From Leptospira ilyithenensis (GTDB lineage Bacteria; Spirochaetota; Leptospiria; Leptospirales; Leptospiraceae), in the NCBI RefSeq assembly GCF_004771005.1, contig NZ_RQHV01000043.1, positions 62,001 to 126,000 of the forward strand: a DNA stretch of 64,000 nucleotides, written 5' to 3'. A program made the position numbers and the translations under genes. Shown piece after piece: positions 23,237-33,280 of this stretch. The notes under the pieces were generated by a model, which was not told the origin of the DNA, did not search any database, and saw only the letters and a program-made list of their open reading frames with translations. Position 1 is the first letter of the stretch, and the number at the start of each line of letters is the position of its first letter.

Positions 23237-24172
23237 TTACTTCTTAGCGTGCGGGTGGGCGTTTCGATAAACTTCCTTTAGGCGGTCTTGAGAAACACTC
23301 AAATACACTTGTGTAGAGGACAGAGAAGAATGCCCGAGCAGTTCCTGAACGGCACGGATGTCGGCACCTGCATTCAAAAGATCAGTTGCGAATGTATGTC
23401 TGAATTTGTGGGGAGTGATCGGCTTTTCCATACCCATAAGAGACCTTCTCTCCGCAAGAATGTAACGGATACCCCGGGTAGTAAGTTTACCGCCTCTTTG
23501 GTTGAGAAAGATTTCTTCCGCTTTCGCATTTCCTCTCTCTTCCAGATACTCCTGCAGGGCAACACGTGCCTCATCTCCAATGAATACAAATCTTTCTTTT
23601 TTACGTTTTCCCATCACCTTAAGACTTGTTAGCTCTTCGTTTAGATCACTTAACTTGGCACCTACGAGCTCGAAAACCCGAAGGCCCGTGGAATAAAGAA
23701 TTTCCACGATCGCTTTGTCTCTCTTGCCTAGAGCCGTTGGTTTTTCATTATTATTGTATTCTAAGATTTCTTCCGTTTCGATCGGGTTGAAATTCTTGGG
23801 AAGTTTCTTTTTTGTTTTCGGAAAACTAACAGAGAGTATGGGGTTCGCGCCGATTTTCTCTTCACGAAATAAAAATTTATAAAAAGTGCGTAAGGAAGAA
23901 AGTTTACGGCTTTGTGTTCTTTTATCCAGCTTCTTTGTCGCTTTTAAGTCGGCAAAATAAGCCCGAACGTCAAGAACATCAATGGAAAGAAAGTCGATCT
24001 CCTCTTTCAAACAAAACTCAAAAAAGAATTTCAGATCTCTGAGATAAGCAAATAACGTGTGTTCGGAGTAGTTCTTTTCTATCTTTAAGTAAGTTCGGTA
24101 ACTTCTGAAGAATTCCGACATTTCTGGGGAGGAGTGTTCCGGGAGCGGGACTTCTAGATTGGCAGTGACCAT
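23237..24172 (-). CDS. xerD: Tyrosine recombinase XerC/XerD
   Basis: A 311-residue site-specific recombinase. The N-terminal SAM-like domain (about 20-105; SYRTYLKIEKNYSEHTLFAY) is followed by the catalytic domain with Arg in YSTGLRVFELVG, Lys in VMGKRKKERF, the HxxR box PHKFRHTFATDL, His in LLGHSSLSSTQ and the nucleophilic Tyr in QVYLSVSQ. The length is normal for XerC/D, which resolve chromosome dimers at dif; the symbol is approximate because XerC and XerD cannot be separated here. The extra region typical of integron integrases (between the second and third patches) is not visible. It is divergent from recA and ends next to the 177-bp repeats. A second start at codon 18 (MSEFF) is possible. 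Confidence 0.88.
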   Translation of the reverse strand: MVTANLEVPLPEHSSPEMSEFFRSYRTYLKIEKNYSEHTLFAYLRDLKFFFEFCLKEEIDFLSIDVLDVRAYFADLKATKKLDKRTQSRKLSSLRTFYKFLFREEKIGANPILSVSFPKTKKKLPKNFNPIETEEILEYNNNEKPTALGKRDKAIVEILYSTGLRVFELVGAKLSDLNEELTSLKVMGKRKKERFVFIGDEARVALQEYLEERGNAKAEEIFLNQRGGKLTTRGIRYILAERRSLMGMEKPITPHKFRHTFATDLLNAGADIRAVQELLGHSSLSSTQVYLSVSQDRLKEVYRNAHPHAKK

Positions 24173-24419
24173 ACTTTACACTTATCGGTGATTTTTTTAA
24201 CTAGGCCCCTGAAATTTTTACTATACAGGTACTTACTTCCTAAATAGCTTTGGTTTTGAGAAAAAGGACATAATTCGAAAAAAAACTTTCGATTCATCCG
24301 TTTTGTCCGGGCAATCTGACATAATCAAACCAGACCGGAAGAGAAAAAGACTAGAATTCTTGGACTAGAGCATTTGGCTAAGAAACCAAGGGAGAATTCA
24401 TTTGGCTGTTGGCAGTTTT
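24173..24419. other. Divergent region between xer and recA
   Basis: No gene is visible. CATAAT occurs twice in GACATAAT contexts (near 24270 and 24322) and could be -10 elements, but no matching -35 sequence at normal spacing was found. The recA control dyads lie just downstream and are listed separately. Confidence 0.4.
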
Positions 24420-24431
24420 TTTGGGACCAAA
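24420..24431. promoter_or_regulatory. LexA-like dyad TTTGGGACCAAA upstream of recA
   Basis: TTTGG-GA-CCAAA is a perfect 5-base inverted repeat 54 bases upstream of recA. The Leptospira SOS box is, as I recall, TTTG and CAAA arms with a 5-base gap; here the gap is 4. It is a candidate operator for DNA-damage control of recA, but the spacing difference lowers confidence. Confidence 0.35.
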
Positions 24432-24454
24432 CCTTAAGAAAGCAAACCTAGGTC

Positions 24455-24470
24455 TTTCGGAGCACCGAAA
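24455..24470 (+). promoter_or_regulatory. Leader hairpin or dyad before the recA ribosome site
   Basis: TTTCGG-AGCA-CCGAAA is a perfect six-base dyad ending just before TTTAGGAGATTGAA and the ATG at 24485. In RNA it would form a small stem directly beside the Shine-Dalgarno sequence and could affect translation; in DNA it could be an operator. Confidence 0.4.
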
Positions 24471-24484
24471 TTTAGGAGATTGAA

Positions 24485-25639
24485 ATGAGCACGAAAAAAG
24501 AAAAATCCGAGAAAGCAGCGGAAAAAGAAACCGACCAAAGAAAACAGGCAATTGATGCCGCAGTCGGCCAAATTGAAAAACAATTTGGAAAAGGTTCCAT
24601 TATGCGCCTTGGTGCAGACAACCGGATGGCGGAAGCTACCGTCATTTCCTCAGGTTCCCTTGACTTGGACATTGCTCTGGGGATCGGCGGATTCCCTGTA
24701 GGACGTATCATCGAAATCTACGGCCCTGAATCTTCGGGAAAGACGACTCTTACTCTTTCCGCCATTGCGCAGACTCAGAAGAAAGGCGGGATTGCCGCTT
24801 TTATCGACGCAGAACACGCACTAGATCCATCTTATGCCAAAAAATTAGGGGTCAATGTAGACGACCTGCTTGTAGCTCAACCTGATAACGGAGAGGAAGC
24901 ATTGGAGATTTGTGAATCCCTTGTGCGTTCCAATGCGATCGACCTGATTGTGATCGACTCGGTAGCAGCACTTGTTCCCAAAGCAGAGATCGAAGGAGAT
25001 ATGGGCGATTCTCATATGGGTCTCCAAGCCAGACTCATGTCCCAAGCACTTCGCAAGCTAACAGGAACCATTTCAAAATCCAATACCATGGTTATTTTTA
25101 TCAACCAAATCCGAATGAAAATCGGAGTTATGTTCGGTAGCCCCGAGACAACTACAGGTGGAAATGCTCTTAAATTTTACGCGTCCATCCGCTTGGACAT
25201 TCGTAGAATTGAAACCCTCAAAGAAAAAGAGGAGCCGGTTGGAAACCGGGTGCGTGTCAAAGTCGTAAAAAACAAATGCGCACCTCCTTTCCGTCAGGCA
25301 GAATTCGACATTATGTATTCCACCGGAATCAACCGGGAAAGCGCCTTGGTAGACCTGGCGGTAAAACATGATATTTTTTCCAAGGCCGGGTCTTGGTATT
25401 CCCATGGTGCGGAAAAAATCGGCCAAGGAAAGGAACAAGTTCGCAATTATCTCTTGGAAAATCCGGAGATTGCGCTTACCGTAGAAAACCAGGTGCGGGA
25501 TCTAAATGGTCTACCTCTCGTCGTGGAAACCTCAAAAATTCAAACCAGAGAGGTCAAATCCATTGAAAGGGAAACAAAACCATCAAAACCGGTCAGTTTT
25601 TCCACAGAAAAATTTGACGAGGTTGCAGTAGGAGAGTAA
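24485..25639 (+). CDS. recA: Recombinase RecA
   Basis: The central protein of homologous recombination and SOS activation. It forms ATP-dependent filaments on single-stranded DNA and promotes strand exchange and LexA self-cleavage. At 384 residues it is slightly longer than the usual 350. Walker A is GPESSGKT (residues 80-87), Walker B lies in [12 protein letters not shown], and the loop regions ([38 protein letters not shown] region) are conserved. The C-terminal tail is acidic and ends [15 protein letters not shown] precedes the ATG by 8 bases. Candidate operators lie at 24420-24470, and a strong rho-independent terminator follows at 25683, so recA is monocistronic. Confidence 0.98.
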   Translation: MSTKKEKSEKAAEKETDQRKQAIDAAVGQIEKQFGKGSIMRLGADNRMAEATVISSGSLDLDIALGIGGFPVGRIIEIYGPESSGKTTLTLSAIAQTQKKGGIAAFIDAEHALDPSYAKKLGVNVDDLLVAQPDNGEEALEICESLVRSNAIDLIVIDSVAALVPKAEIEGDMGDSHMGLQARLMSQALRKLTGTISKSNTMVIFINQIRMKIGVMFGSPETTTGGNALKFYASIRLDIRRIETLKEKEEPVGNRVRVKVVKNKCAPPFRQAEFDIMYSTGINRESALVDLAVKHDIFSKAGSWYSHGAEKIGQGKEQVRNYLLENPEIALTVENQVRDLNGLPLVVETSKIQTREVKSIERETKPSKPVSFSTEKFDEVAVGE

Positions 25640-25682
25640 GTTTCCTATTATAGTGCTAACGGCTTTCTTTTTAGGAACCATT

Positions 25683-25720
25683 GACCGGAGCTAACAATCT
25701 GTTAGCCCCGGTCTTTTTTT
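25683..25720 (+). terminator. Rho-independent terminator of recA
   Basis: GACCGGAGCTAAC pairs with GTTAGCCCCGGTC around a five-base loop (AATCT), with one mismatch, and is followed by a run of seven T. It ends recA transcription 45 bases after the stop and also separates recA from the converging response regulator gene. Confidence 0.9.
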
Positions 25721-25741
25721 ATAAAATGATCAGATTGTAAT

Positions 25742-26224
25742 TTATTCCGGCCAAATAAGATCCAATTCCAAAAGTTTATTAAGAGCTTGAACCAATCGTT
25801 TGGGTTCCCATGGTTTCGTAAGAATGATGCTGTTTTTATCCGACTTATAAACAGAAAGAATGTTGTCTCTCGTAGCATATCCTGTAACAACAATAATGGG
25901 TAGATCGGGATAAAACTTTTTTACTTCTTCCACAAGTTTATCCCCGGTCAAAAAAGGCATTTTAATATCTGAGATCAATAAATCAGGTTGGTTCGCTTCC
26001 AAAAATTTCAATGCTACTTCAGAATCTTGAAAATCAATAATGTTAAATCGATACCCTTCTGTGTTTTTTGATACGAACATCAATTCTCTTTTCATGGAAG
26101 ATGAAATGGATTTTAAATCATCCACCATCACGATCTTAATCACTTTTTCATTTTTACTTCCGACATTTCCTTGGTGGTACTTTTGCAGTTCTGCCTCAAA
26201 AATTTCATTGATATCACTTGTCAT
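25742..26224 (-). CDS. Response regulator (receiver domain only)
   Basis: A 160-residue protein consisting of a receiver domain with a 28-residue N-terminal extension. D86 in LLISDIKMPFL is the phosphorylation site; the acidic pair is in VMVDDLKS and the conserved Thr and Lys in VVTGYATR and LTKPWEPKR. There is no output domain, so it acts through protein contact, like CheY or Spo0F, or feeds another relay. It overlaps the upstream kinase gene by 11 bases, so the two are a coupled pair. The sequence around LTKPWEPKRLVQAL resembles receivers of the RpfG/HD-GYP group. Confidence 0.9.
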   Translation of the reverse strand: MTSDINEIFEAELQKYHQGNVGSKNEKVIKIVMVDDLKSISSSMKRELMFVSKNTEGYRFNIIDFQDSEVALKFLEANQPDLLISDIKMPFLTGDKLVEEVKKFYPDLPIIVVTGYATRDNILSVYKSDKNSIILTKPWEPKRLVQALNKLLELDLIWPE

Positions 26225-28769
26225 CTTTCCTCTCCGTCATTGGTAAATAAATATGAAACGTTGTTCCCTGACACTTAACACTTTCTACATCAATATGTCC
26301 TTGATGTTTTCTAATAATGTCCATACTGATGGAAAGGCCAAGTCCTGTTCCCACCCCTATTTCTTTTGTAGTAAAAAAAGGATCGAATATTCTGGACAAA
26401 GCATCTTCCGGAATTCCAATCCCATTGTCCTTGAGTGAAATCTCTATCGCATCCGAACCATTAGGGAAAATCGATTTTTTTATATTTGTTGAAATTTCGA
26501 TTTTTCCCGGTCTTTCCTTGATTCCCTCGGGAAATAATCCTTTTTCTTTTTTCTCTTCTATCGCTTGACCTGCGTTAGCAAGGAGATTAATAAGAACCTG
26601 GCCCAATTCTTGAGGTCTGCATGAAATAAAAGGTAACTCCTCCTGCAAGGAGAATATGACCTCGGATTCATATTTGATTTTATTAAAAATCAAATTTACC
26701 GCAGAACGAATCAACTCATTTACATTGGCACTGGACAGACAGTCTTCTTTGTCCGAATGCGCGAAACTCTTGATGTTTTTTACGATTTCAATGACCCGAT
26801 CCGACCCGTCTTTTGATTCCTCTAAGATAGATTCGGTGTCTTCCAGTAAAAAATCCAAATCTTCCTTCTCCCAAAGATTAAGAATTTCGGGATTTAACCC
26901 CGTTGCATTTTCATCAAAGATAGAAGAGCGAATCAACCTTAAAACACTGGCAAAACTCTTATTATATCTTTTTAAAGTATCTAAATTGCTTTGGATAAAC
27001 GCCATCGGATTATTGATTTCATGAGCAACACCGGCAGCCAACTGTCCAATAGTGGCAAGTTTTTCACTTTGTAAAAGCTGCCCCTCTGTCTCTTTCGTTT
27101 TTGACATATCGTTCAAATATACCAAAAATCCGATCTTTCCATTATAGATAATTTCTATCGCCCAAAAACCAAGCCATTTTTTACGTCCGTTTGCAATGAC
27201 AACTTTCTTCTCCACCAAACTTCCTATTACCGCTTGGTCTTCGTCTGCAATCTGACGAATCAACTCGTAAGGATCTTCGCCGGAGATGATTCCTATGATA
27301 TCTGAAATCTCTTCATTGATAATTGCAGATCTTTTCTTTTCTAAAAAGATTTCAGCACTTCTATTGCAAAAGGAAATTTTTGCATCTTGTAAAATTAAAA
27401 TTCCGTTCGGAGAACATTCTACGATGGATTGTAAATTCCATTCACTGGTACGCAATAACGCTTCCGTACGTTTGCGAAGCAAAACCTGACACAATTCACT
27501 TCCTAAAAGTTGTATTTCCTTATGATCGGTGCTTTCGAAATCGGTTCTTTTGTTGGCAAGTGTAAGTTCGACGTCCGCATCATCCGATAAAGGAAAATTC
27601 AGTTGAAGCATTCTTGATGATTTCGGAAAAGAAAAAGGAGCTTCCAAAGGAAGATAAACGGATGATGTTTCATCTTTATAGGTATATAAGCCGATTTCTT
27701 TTTCAATAGTCTCGTTTTTTCGAATTCGAACGAGGCCCCACTCACTCTCTGTTAGTTGCATTGCATATCGAATTCCCAAAAGAACAATACTTTCTTCCGA
27801 TTCCAGCCCAAGTGTTTTTTGATTTAATGCAAGAACCGCTTCCGTACGAATTTCAGCTTTTTTCCTTTCAGTAATATCCAAATGGGTACCGACTACTCTT
27901 TCCGCATAACCCATTGCATCTCTTTTCACTACTTTCCCCCGACTCCAAACCCATACCGTTTTTCCAGTCAGAGAATACATTCTGAGTTCCAAGTCATGGG
28001 ACTCTATGGTTCCGTTGATATAATCCTGAATCAGACTTCTGGTTTTTTCCTTGTCTTCCCAATGCACCAGAGTTTCCCAATGAGAAAAGTTATTTGGAAA
28101 CTTGTCAGGATCGAATCCTAAAATGCGGGCATACTGCGGACTGAAATATGCTTTTCCTTCGGTGAGATAAAAATCCCAAACACCGTTTTTGCCCCCTTCC
28201 AAAGCAAGCAAGTGCCTATCCTCATCTGTATTTTGGAGATTCGGAGTTGCGCGGGTGGAAGTAAAATTGGAAGGAAGCAGAAGTGCTTCCAAATCAATGA
28301 TATACAAAACCCTTTTTTCAACCTCTTCCTTTTCCAAGGGTTTGGAAATGATATGAAAAGAACCTGGCAGTCGGGACAATATGGCTGGGAAACAAGAATA
28401 TCCTTTTGTTTGGGAAAGAACAGAAGCCTCTTCTTGCCAAATTTCATCTTTCCAAAATAAATAAGGGAAAACCTCCCCTTTCAGTTCGAAAAAGGATTTT
28501 TGAAAAAGCTGCGCCGCGATTTGGTTGCATCTGAGGATCTTTAAATCTTTGTCCAGAATAAAGGAAGGAATCGGGGTTCCGTCCCAAGCTTCTTCCAGCT
28601 CTTCCTTGGCAAAAATGAGTTTTTCCAATGTGGTTTGAAACTCTTTAAATTTGGCTTCTTTTCCCAGCGGACCTTCATCAAGAAATCTTAGATATTCTTC
28701 GATCCTTTTGTTTCGCTCACTGAGTCGAATTTTTAAAGATTCCGGACTAGAAGATATTTCAGAGATCAT
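26214..28769 (-). CDS. Multi-PAS sensor histidine kinase
   Basis: An 851-residue cytoplasmic kinase. Domains in order: PAS (about 60-160), PAS_3-type (about 188-305; GVWDFYLTEGKAYFSPQYAR, then ERVVGTHLDITERK), a GAF-like segment (about 312-435), another PAS (445-560), HisKA with H583 in AAGVAHEINNPMAF, and HATPase_c (about 715-845; DNGIGIPEDALSRIFDPFFT, GTGLGLSISMDI). The AHEINNP form of the H box is typical of kinases that act with separate receivers. No membrane segment is seen. It is translationally coupled to the receiver gene at 25742, its probable partner. Signals are unknown. Confidence 0.92.
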   Translation of the reverse strand: MISEISSSPESLKIRLSERNKRIEEYLRFLDEGPLGKEAKFKEFQTTLEKLIFAKEELEEAWDGTPIPSFILDKDLKILRCNQIAAQLFQKSFFELKGEVFPYLFWKDEIWQEEASVLSQTKGYSCFPAILSRLPGSFHIISKPLEKEEVEKRVLYIIDLEALLLPSNFTSTRATPNLQNTDEDRHLLALEGGKNGVWDFYLTEGKAYFSPQYARILGFDPDKFPNNFSHWETLVHWEDKEKTRSLIQDYINGTIESHDLELRMYSLTGKTVWVWSRGKVVKRDAMGYAERVVGTHLDITERKKAEIRTEAVLALNQKTLGLESEESIVLLGIRYAMQLTESEWGLVRIRKNETIEKEIGLYTYKDETSSVYLPLEAPFSFPKSSRMLQLNFPLSDDADVELTLANKRTDFESTDHKEIQLLGSELCQVLLRKRTEALLRTSEWNLQSIVECSPNGILILQDAKISFCNRSAEIFLEKKRSAIINEEISDIIGIISGEDPYELIRQIADEDQAVIGSLVEKKVVIANGRKKWLGFWAIEIIYNGKIGFLVYLNDMSKTKETEGQLLQSEKLATIGQLAAGVAHEINNPMAFIQSNLDTLKRYNKSFASVLRLIRSSIFDENATGLNPEILNLWEKEDLDFLLEDTESILEESKDGSDRVIEIVKNIKSFAHSDKEDCLSSANVNELIRSAVNLIFNKIKYESEVIFSLQEELPFISCRPQELGQVLINLLANAGQAIEEKKEKGLFPEGIKERPGKIEISTNIKKSIFPNGSDAIEISLKDNGIGIPEDALSRIFDPFFTTKEIGVGTGLGLSISMDIIRKHQGHIDVESVKCQGTTFHIYLPMTERKDDK

Positions 28770-28790
28770 AAGATCCTTCCTTGGTTAGGT

Positions 28791-29852
28791 ATGACGAAAA
28801 AACTTATTTTTTTAAACGCATTCGTATATATTATTTTGCTTATCTCATGCAGCGGAATGGAAATCAAACCTTCGGCTGATTCTATTCGCAATCGACAAAC
28901 TTATGATATTTGGTCGGGGCAAACCCCCTCGCCATTATCCCAAGATCATAACACAGAAATGGATATTTCTTGGAAAATTATGAGGGAAACAAAAGAAAAA
29001 ATTCAAAACTTTCGGAAAGAAGAAACCCTCGTTTCAAACAAGAACACCATTCTTTATCCATTTAGCGGGATCGATGTTTTAAATCTTTTCTCTTTCTTCC
29101 CGGAAGCGAACCGTTACGTGTTATTTGGGCTGGAAGATCCCGGTTATCCGTTTGATTGGGATTCCAAATCGGATTCGGAGAAAAAAATCATTCTGTCCGG
29201 AATCAGAAATTTATCCTCTCATCTTGCCGGCAGAAATTACTTTACCTACCGAAAAATGAAAGAAGAGACCAAGAGACCTGCTTTGTCAGGAGCTTATCCT
29301 GTCTTTGTCGCTTTTCTAAGAAGGCTGGGAAAAGAAATCCTAGATACAAAAGAAGAAACGATCGTTTCGGGGACAGGAACCTGGAAAGGATTTACAATTG
29401 AAATTTATGATCCTAGTTTAAAGAAAAAACAAACTCTCACCTATTGGAAGATTTTCCTAACAGGCAATGAGGGAGTGCCGGGTGACGGACTCTATGAATA
29501 CTTTAGAGAGCTTGGGAAAATAGCGGTTTTTACAAAGTCCGCCGAATATTTGTTCCACGGAGAAAAAAGAGCGAAATTCAGAGACTTGCTTTTGGAACGC
29601 ACAAGCCTGATTGTACAGGATGATTCGGGATTTCCTTTGCGACTTTTTCCTTCCTCCGAATGGGAAAAATCTTTATACGGACATTATACAAAATCCTGGA
29701 ACCTTTCCGGTGCGGTCAAACCGGAAGAACAGCGAGAGATTTTGGAACTTTCCAAAGCAAATCCGGAACCGCTTTCTTTTCCTTTCGGTTATGGCGTACT
29801 CGGCGGGAAAGACAAAAAACAATCGGTATTATTTGTGATTCGAAAGAAATAA
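28791..29852 (+). CDS. Putative lipoprotein of unknown function
   Basis: A 353-residue predicted lipoprotein; the signal peptide ends in LLISC, giving a mature N-terminus CSGMEIKPSADS. The mature part has mixed alpha/beta character with many Lys and Glu and no repeated domain. Sequences such as FPEANRYVLFGLEDPGYPFD and GTWKGFTIEIYDPSLKKKQT suggest one globular domain, and the ending LSFPFGYGVLGGKDKKQSVL is rich in Gly. I do not recognise the family. It is divergent from the multi-PAS kinase gene, with only 21 bases between the starts, so their promoters must overlap the coding regions. A hairpin follows at 29941. Confidence 0.75.
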   Translation: MTKKLIFLNAFVYIILLISCSGMEIKPSADSIRNRQTYDIWSGQTPSPLSQDHNTEMDISWKIMRETKEKIQNFRKEETLVSNKNTILYPFSGIDVLNLFSFFPEANRYVLFGLEDPGYPFDWDSKSDSEKKIILSGIRNLSSHLAGRNYFTYRKMKEETKRPALSGAYPVFVAFLRRLGKEILDTKEETIVSGTGTWKGFTIEIYDPSLKKKQTLTYWKIFLTGNEGVPGDGLYEYFRELGKIAVFTKSAEYLFHGEKRAKFRDLLLERTSLIVQDDSGFPLRLFPSSEWEKSLYGHYTKSWNLSGAVKPEEQREILELSKANPEPLSFPFGYGVLGGKDKKQSVLFVIRKK

Positions 29853-29940
29853 GAAGGCAAAAAGGCGAACTTATTAAAATAAAATTCCAAGAAAAACCGG
29901 TTTAAGTTTACGAAGAGAAGCATATGTGGTAGAAGGAACG

Positions 29941-29974
29941 CATTGGGTGGCGGGGTGGTTAACCCCACCCAATG
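29941..29974. terminator. Hairpin between convergent lipoprotein and aldo/keto reductase genes
   Basis: CATTGGGTGGCGGGGT at the left pairs with ACCCCACCCAATG at the right, with a few extra bases, around GGTTA. It lies between two converging genes and so could end transcription from both sides, though no clear T-run follows on either strand. Confidence 0.5.
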
Positions 29975-30011
29975 TCGATAGGGCGGGGATAGTATTCAAA
30001 AAAACCGTCCC

Positions 30012-30842
30012 CTACTCCACAGTCGTAGGATCCCAACAAGTGCGATAGCCTTCATCCCAAGTCTCGATCTCCATCATATCCGCTTCGCTGATTTGAAAAT
30101 CAAATACGTCTGCATTTTCCGAAATTCTATTTTTTTTCACGGATTTTGGTATCAACACCATTCCTTTCTGCAAACCCCAGCGAAGTAAGATTTGCGCATT
30201 TGTCTTGTTATACTTCTTAGCGAGAATCGCAACGCGCTCATCATCTATCTTTTGGCCATGGGCAAGCGGGCTGTATGCTTCGACCAGAATGCCTTTGTTC
30301 TCACAATAATGAAACAATTCATTGTTATTTAGAAACGGGTGATACTCAACTTGATTCATCGCAGGAACGGTGGAAGTTTCCTTTAACAATTCCTCCAAAT
30401 GGGGGATCATAAAATTGCTCACTCCGATGGATTTCGCCTTACCTGATTTTTTGATTTCTTCCAAAGCTTTCCAGGATTCATTTCTTTTTTCCGTAACCGG
30501 AAAATGAATAAGATACATGTCCACATAATCCGTGTTCAAGTTTTTTAAAGAACGATCAATTGCTTTCAAAGCAGAATTATAGCCCTGATCCGCATTCCAA
30601 AGTTTGGTTACCAGAAAAATTTCAGAACGGGGGATTTTGGAATCCTTGATCGCTTGACCTACTTCCGATTCGTTTCCGTAAATGGCAGCGGTATCTATAT
30701 GACGATAACCTACTTCCAAAGCGGAAAGCACAGCCGTGTAACATTCTTTAGGTCTTGATTTCCAAACTCCCAGTCCAAACACGGGAACAGATACGGATTG
30801 ATTGGTAGGAATTCTGGATTGCAAATTTACTAAGGCTGTCAT
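30012..30842 (-). CDS. Aldo/keto reductase (AKR family)
   Basis: A 276-residue NADPH-dependent oxidoreductase that reduces aldehydes and ketones to alcohols. The catalytic tetrad is visible: D50 and Y55 in YRHIDTAAIYGNE, K80 in LVTKLWN and H113 in LIHFPV. Other family marks are GVSNFMIPHLEELL, MNQVEYHPFL and the cofactor-binding end LIPKSVKKNRISENADVFDF. The length and motif order agree with the 2,5-diketo-D-gluconate reductase group of bacterial AKRs. The physiological substrate cannot be told; detoxification of methylglyoxal-like aldehydes is common. It follows the ClpB-like gene by 35 bases on the same strand and might be co-transcribed with it, possibly under heat-shock control. Confidence 0.93.
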   Translation of the reverse strand: MTALVNLQSRIPTNQSVSVPVFGLGVWKSRPKECYTAVLSALEVGYRHIDTAAIYGNESEVGQAIKDSKIPRSEIFLVTKLWNADQGYNSALKAIDRSLKNLNTDYVDMYLIHFPVTEKRNESWKALEEIKKSGKAKSIGVSNFMIPHLEELLKETSTVPAMNQVEYHPFLNNNELFHYCENKGILVEAYSPLAHGQKIDDERVAILAKKYNKTNAQILLRWGLQKGMVLIPKSVKKNRISENADVFDFQISEADMMEIETWDEGYRTCWDPTTVE

Positions 30843-30877
30843 GTCTCCATTACAGCCTTATTCCAAAAGAAAGGAAA

Positions 30878-33265
30878 TCAAATTTCTACCAGTTTCGACT
30901 CTCTTAGTTTTTCAAACCGGACTTCTATGCCGTCCCAATCCCCTCGGTAAACACCTTCTGCCAAATTCCCGGCAAGGATTCCCTTGGAAAGAGGACGGTT
31001 AACCAACCGATTGAATACTTGGTTCAAAGGTCTCGCTCCGAACTTCGGATCATATCCCTGTTCAGTAAGTGCCCTTTCCGTACTTTCCGAAAGTTCGATA
31101 ACAATTCCCTTCACTTTCAATCTTTCATTGAGAAGCTTCAATTGTTTATCTATGAGTTTTTCCATTACGGAAGAATCAATTGATTTGTAAGTCAGAATGG
31201 CATCCAATCTTCCCAAAACTTCCGGTTTGAAATCGCCATAGATGTCTTTGGAATTGGTCGTCAATAAAATAATCGTATTTTTAAAGTTAATCGTCCTACC
31301 TTTGTTATCCGTAAGCCTTCCATCATCCAAAATCTGCAAAAGTATATCTGCAAAATCAGGATGCGCTTTTTCAATCTCATCAAAGAGAATCACCGAATAA
31401 GGTTTTCTTCGGGCTGCTTCCGTTAAAATCCCACCTTCTTCATAACCAACATAACCCGCAGGGGCACCGATGAGTTTTGAAACGGAATGTTTTTCGGAAA
31501 ACTCGGACAAATCCAAACGTATCATATTCGACTCATTATCGAATAGATATTTTGCCAATGCCTTTGCAGTTTCGGTTTTTCCCACACCAGTAGGTCCTTT
31601 TAATAAGAAAGAGCCTAAAGGCCGATTCTCAGCGGAAATCCCCGCATAACTTGTGAGAAGCGTCTCAGCAATCTCTTTCAAAACTTCTTCTTGTCCGAAA
31701 ACCGCCAACTTCAGATGATTTTCCAATTCCAGGATATTTTCCTGTTTGGTTTTCAATATTTTCTCCACAGGAATCCCTGTTTGGCGGGAAATCACCGAAC
31801 CTATATGTGACCTGCCCAAGATCCAATTGTTTTGGAAAGTTGCAAGTTCTTTCTCTAACTCTGGTAATACGGCATACTTCAATCTAGAAGCTTCCGTATA
31901 ATCCGCTCTGGTCTGGGCCGCTTCCAGATCAAATTTCACACGATCCATTTTATTTTTTACGGAAGCCATTTGTTTCAAGGCACCTACTTCTTTTTCCCAA
32001 ACCGATTTTTCCCCGGAGAATTTTTTCTCCAGTTCCTCAATCTCTTTCAAAATTTCATCGTTCTTCTTTTCTACCTGGGCATATATCTTTTTGGAGCGAA
32101 TCTCACTTTCCAATTCCGCTAAATGGGCAGGCATTGCTTCCGCAGACAACTTCAATGCGGAAGCTGCTTCGTCAACAAGATCAATCGCCTTGTCGGGAAG
32201 ATTTTTATCCGTCAAATACTGATCGGATAAAAACACGGAAGCATAAATCGCATCATCCGAGATTTTGATTCCATGATGAATCTCAAACTTATCTCTGATT
32301 CCCATCAGAATTTCAATCGCATCTTCTTTGGAAGGTTCATAAACAGGCACGGAACGGAATCTGCGTTCCAATGCTGCATCTCCCAAAATATATTTTTGAA
32401 ATTCTTCCGGAGTCGTTGCACCTATACAATGTAAGTCGCCACGTGCCAATGCGGGTTTCAATAGATTTGCAGCATCAATCGCACCTTCCGTTCTACCGGC
32501 ACCGACTAGCTGATGAATTTCATCTATAAACAGAATCGCTTCTCCCGCTTGTGATTTTACAAAACGTAGCAGATGTTGCAATTTTTCCTCAAAATCACCT
32601 CTGTATTTCGTACCTGCCATAAGTTGGCCCATATCCAGAGAATATACAGTTTTCCCGCGAAGAACATCGGGAACCTTGCCTTTTACAATTTGTTCCGCGA
32701 GACCCTCCACGATAGCGGTCTTACCCACTCCGGCAGAGCCAACTAACACTGGATTGTTTTTTGAACGTCTTCCTAAAATTTCCATCACGGAACGGATTTC
32801 TTTGGTTCGACCGATTACCGGATCCAATTTACCAACTTTCGCCTGTTCGTTGAGGTTAATTAAAAAATTAGGAACCTCCTCATCCGTTTCTTTTACATTC
32901 AAATCATTATAATCTATTTTTAACTCAGGTAAAATATTGGGCAAAAATTTTAAAAAATCAGCTTCACGTAACTCCTCTCGACCGTTCTCGGCAGCACGTG
33001 ACCCTGCCATCGTCATCCATTGGGAAAGCTGGGGAGAAGTCCTGAGGTTTTCAAATCCCACCTCTCCTGCGATCTTCGGTAATTTATTTAGGCTAGCCTC
33101 TACTACGGCTTTATATTTTGCCAAGGCTTTGCCCGAATGAGAGCTCGGATGGGAAAAAAATCCCCAAAGTAAATGGGAAGGAGTGATCTCAGGATTCTTT
33201 CTACGAATCGCCTCGGTTTGGGCGATGTCCAAAGCCCCTTGCACAATAGAATCGAATTGTTTCAT
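30878..33265 (-). CDS. ClpB/ClpA-like AAA+ protein (Hsp100)
   Basis: A 795-residue Hsp100 ATPase that unfolds or disaggregates proteins. It has a Clp N-terminal repeat domain (1-115), AAA module 1 with Walker A GSAGVGKT (176-183) and Walker B in [14 protein letters not shown], a middle coiled-coil of about 100 residues (about 385-490), and AAA module 2 with [14 protein letters not shown] and [15 protein letters not shown], ending in a sensor-2 [14 protein letters not shown]. It is shorter than standard ClpB (about 860) and has a short middle domain, so it may be a second, divergent ClpB or a ClpA-type unfoldase. I see no obvious ClpP-binding loop. A CIRCE element lies 16 bases upstream, which indicates HrcA-controlled heat-shock expression. 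Confidence 0.88.
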   Translation of the reverse strand: MKQFDSIVQGALDIAQTEAIRRKNPEITPSHLLWGFFSHPSSHSGKALAKYKAVVEASLNKLPKIAGEVGFENLRTSPQLSQWMTMAGSRAAENGREELREADFLKFLPNILPELKIDYNDLNVKETDEEVPNFLINLNEQAKVGKLDPVIGRTKEIRSVMEILGRRSKNNPVLVGSAGVGKTAIVEGLAEQIVKGKVPDVLRGKTVYSLDMGQLMAGTKYRGDFEEKLQHLLRFVKSQAGEAILFIDEIHQLVGAGRTEGAIDAANLLKPALARGDLHCIGATTPEEFQKYILGDAALERRFRSVPVYEPSKEDAIEILMGIRDKFEIHHGIKISDDAIYASVFLSDQYLTDKNLPDKAIDLVDEAASALKLSAEAMPAHLAELESEIRSKKIYAQVEKKNDEILKEIEELEKKFSGEKSVWEKEVGALKQMASVKNKMDRVKFDLEAAQTRADYTEASRLKYAVLPELEKELATFQNNWILGRSHIGSVISRQTGIPVEKILKTKQENILELENHLKLAVFGQEEVLKEIAETLLTSYAGISAENRPLGSFLLKGPTGVGKTETAKALAKYLFDNESNMIRLDLSEFSEKHSVSKLIGAPAGYVGYEEGGILTEAARRKPYSVILFDEIEKAHPDFADILLQILDDGRLTDNKGRTINFKNTIILLTTNSKDIYGDFKPEVLGRLDAILTYKSIDSSVMEKLIDKQLKLLNERLKVKGIVIELSESTERALTEQGYDPKFGARPLNQVFNRLVNRPLSKGILAGNLAEGVYRGDWDGIEVRFEKLRESKLVEI

Positions 33266-33280
33266 GGAAGTAGCCCCTAA

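Noticed and set aside
23237..24172. Xer-type recombinase as the integrase of the cassette island
   Set aside because: Its length and motifs fit XerC/XerD, the extra segment of IntI proteins is not visible, and it lies 11 kb from the island beside recA. It is not treated as an integron integrase.
28101..28140. tRNA-like T-arm sequence (GATCGAATCC)
   Set aside because: It lies within the conserved PAS coding frame of the kinase at 26214 and no cloverleaf can be built around it.
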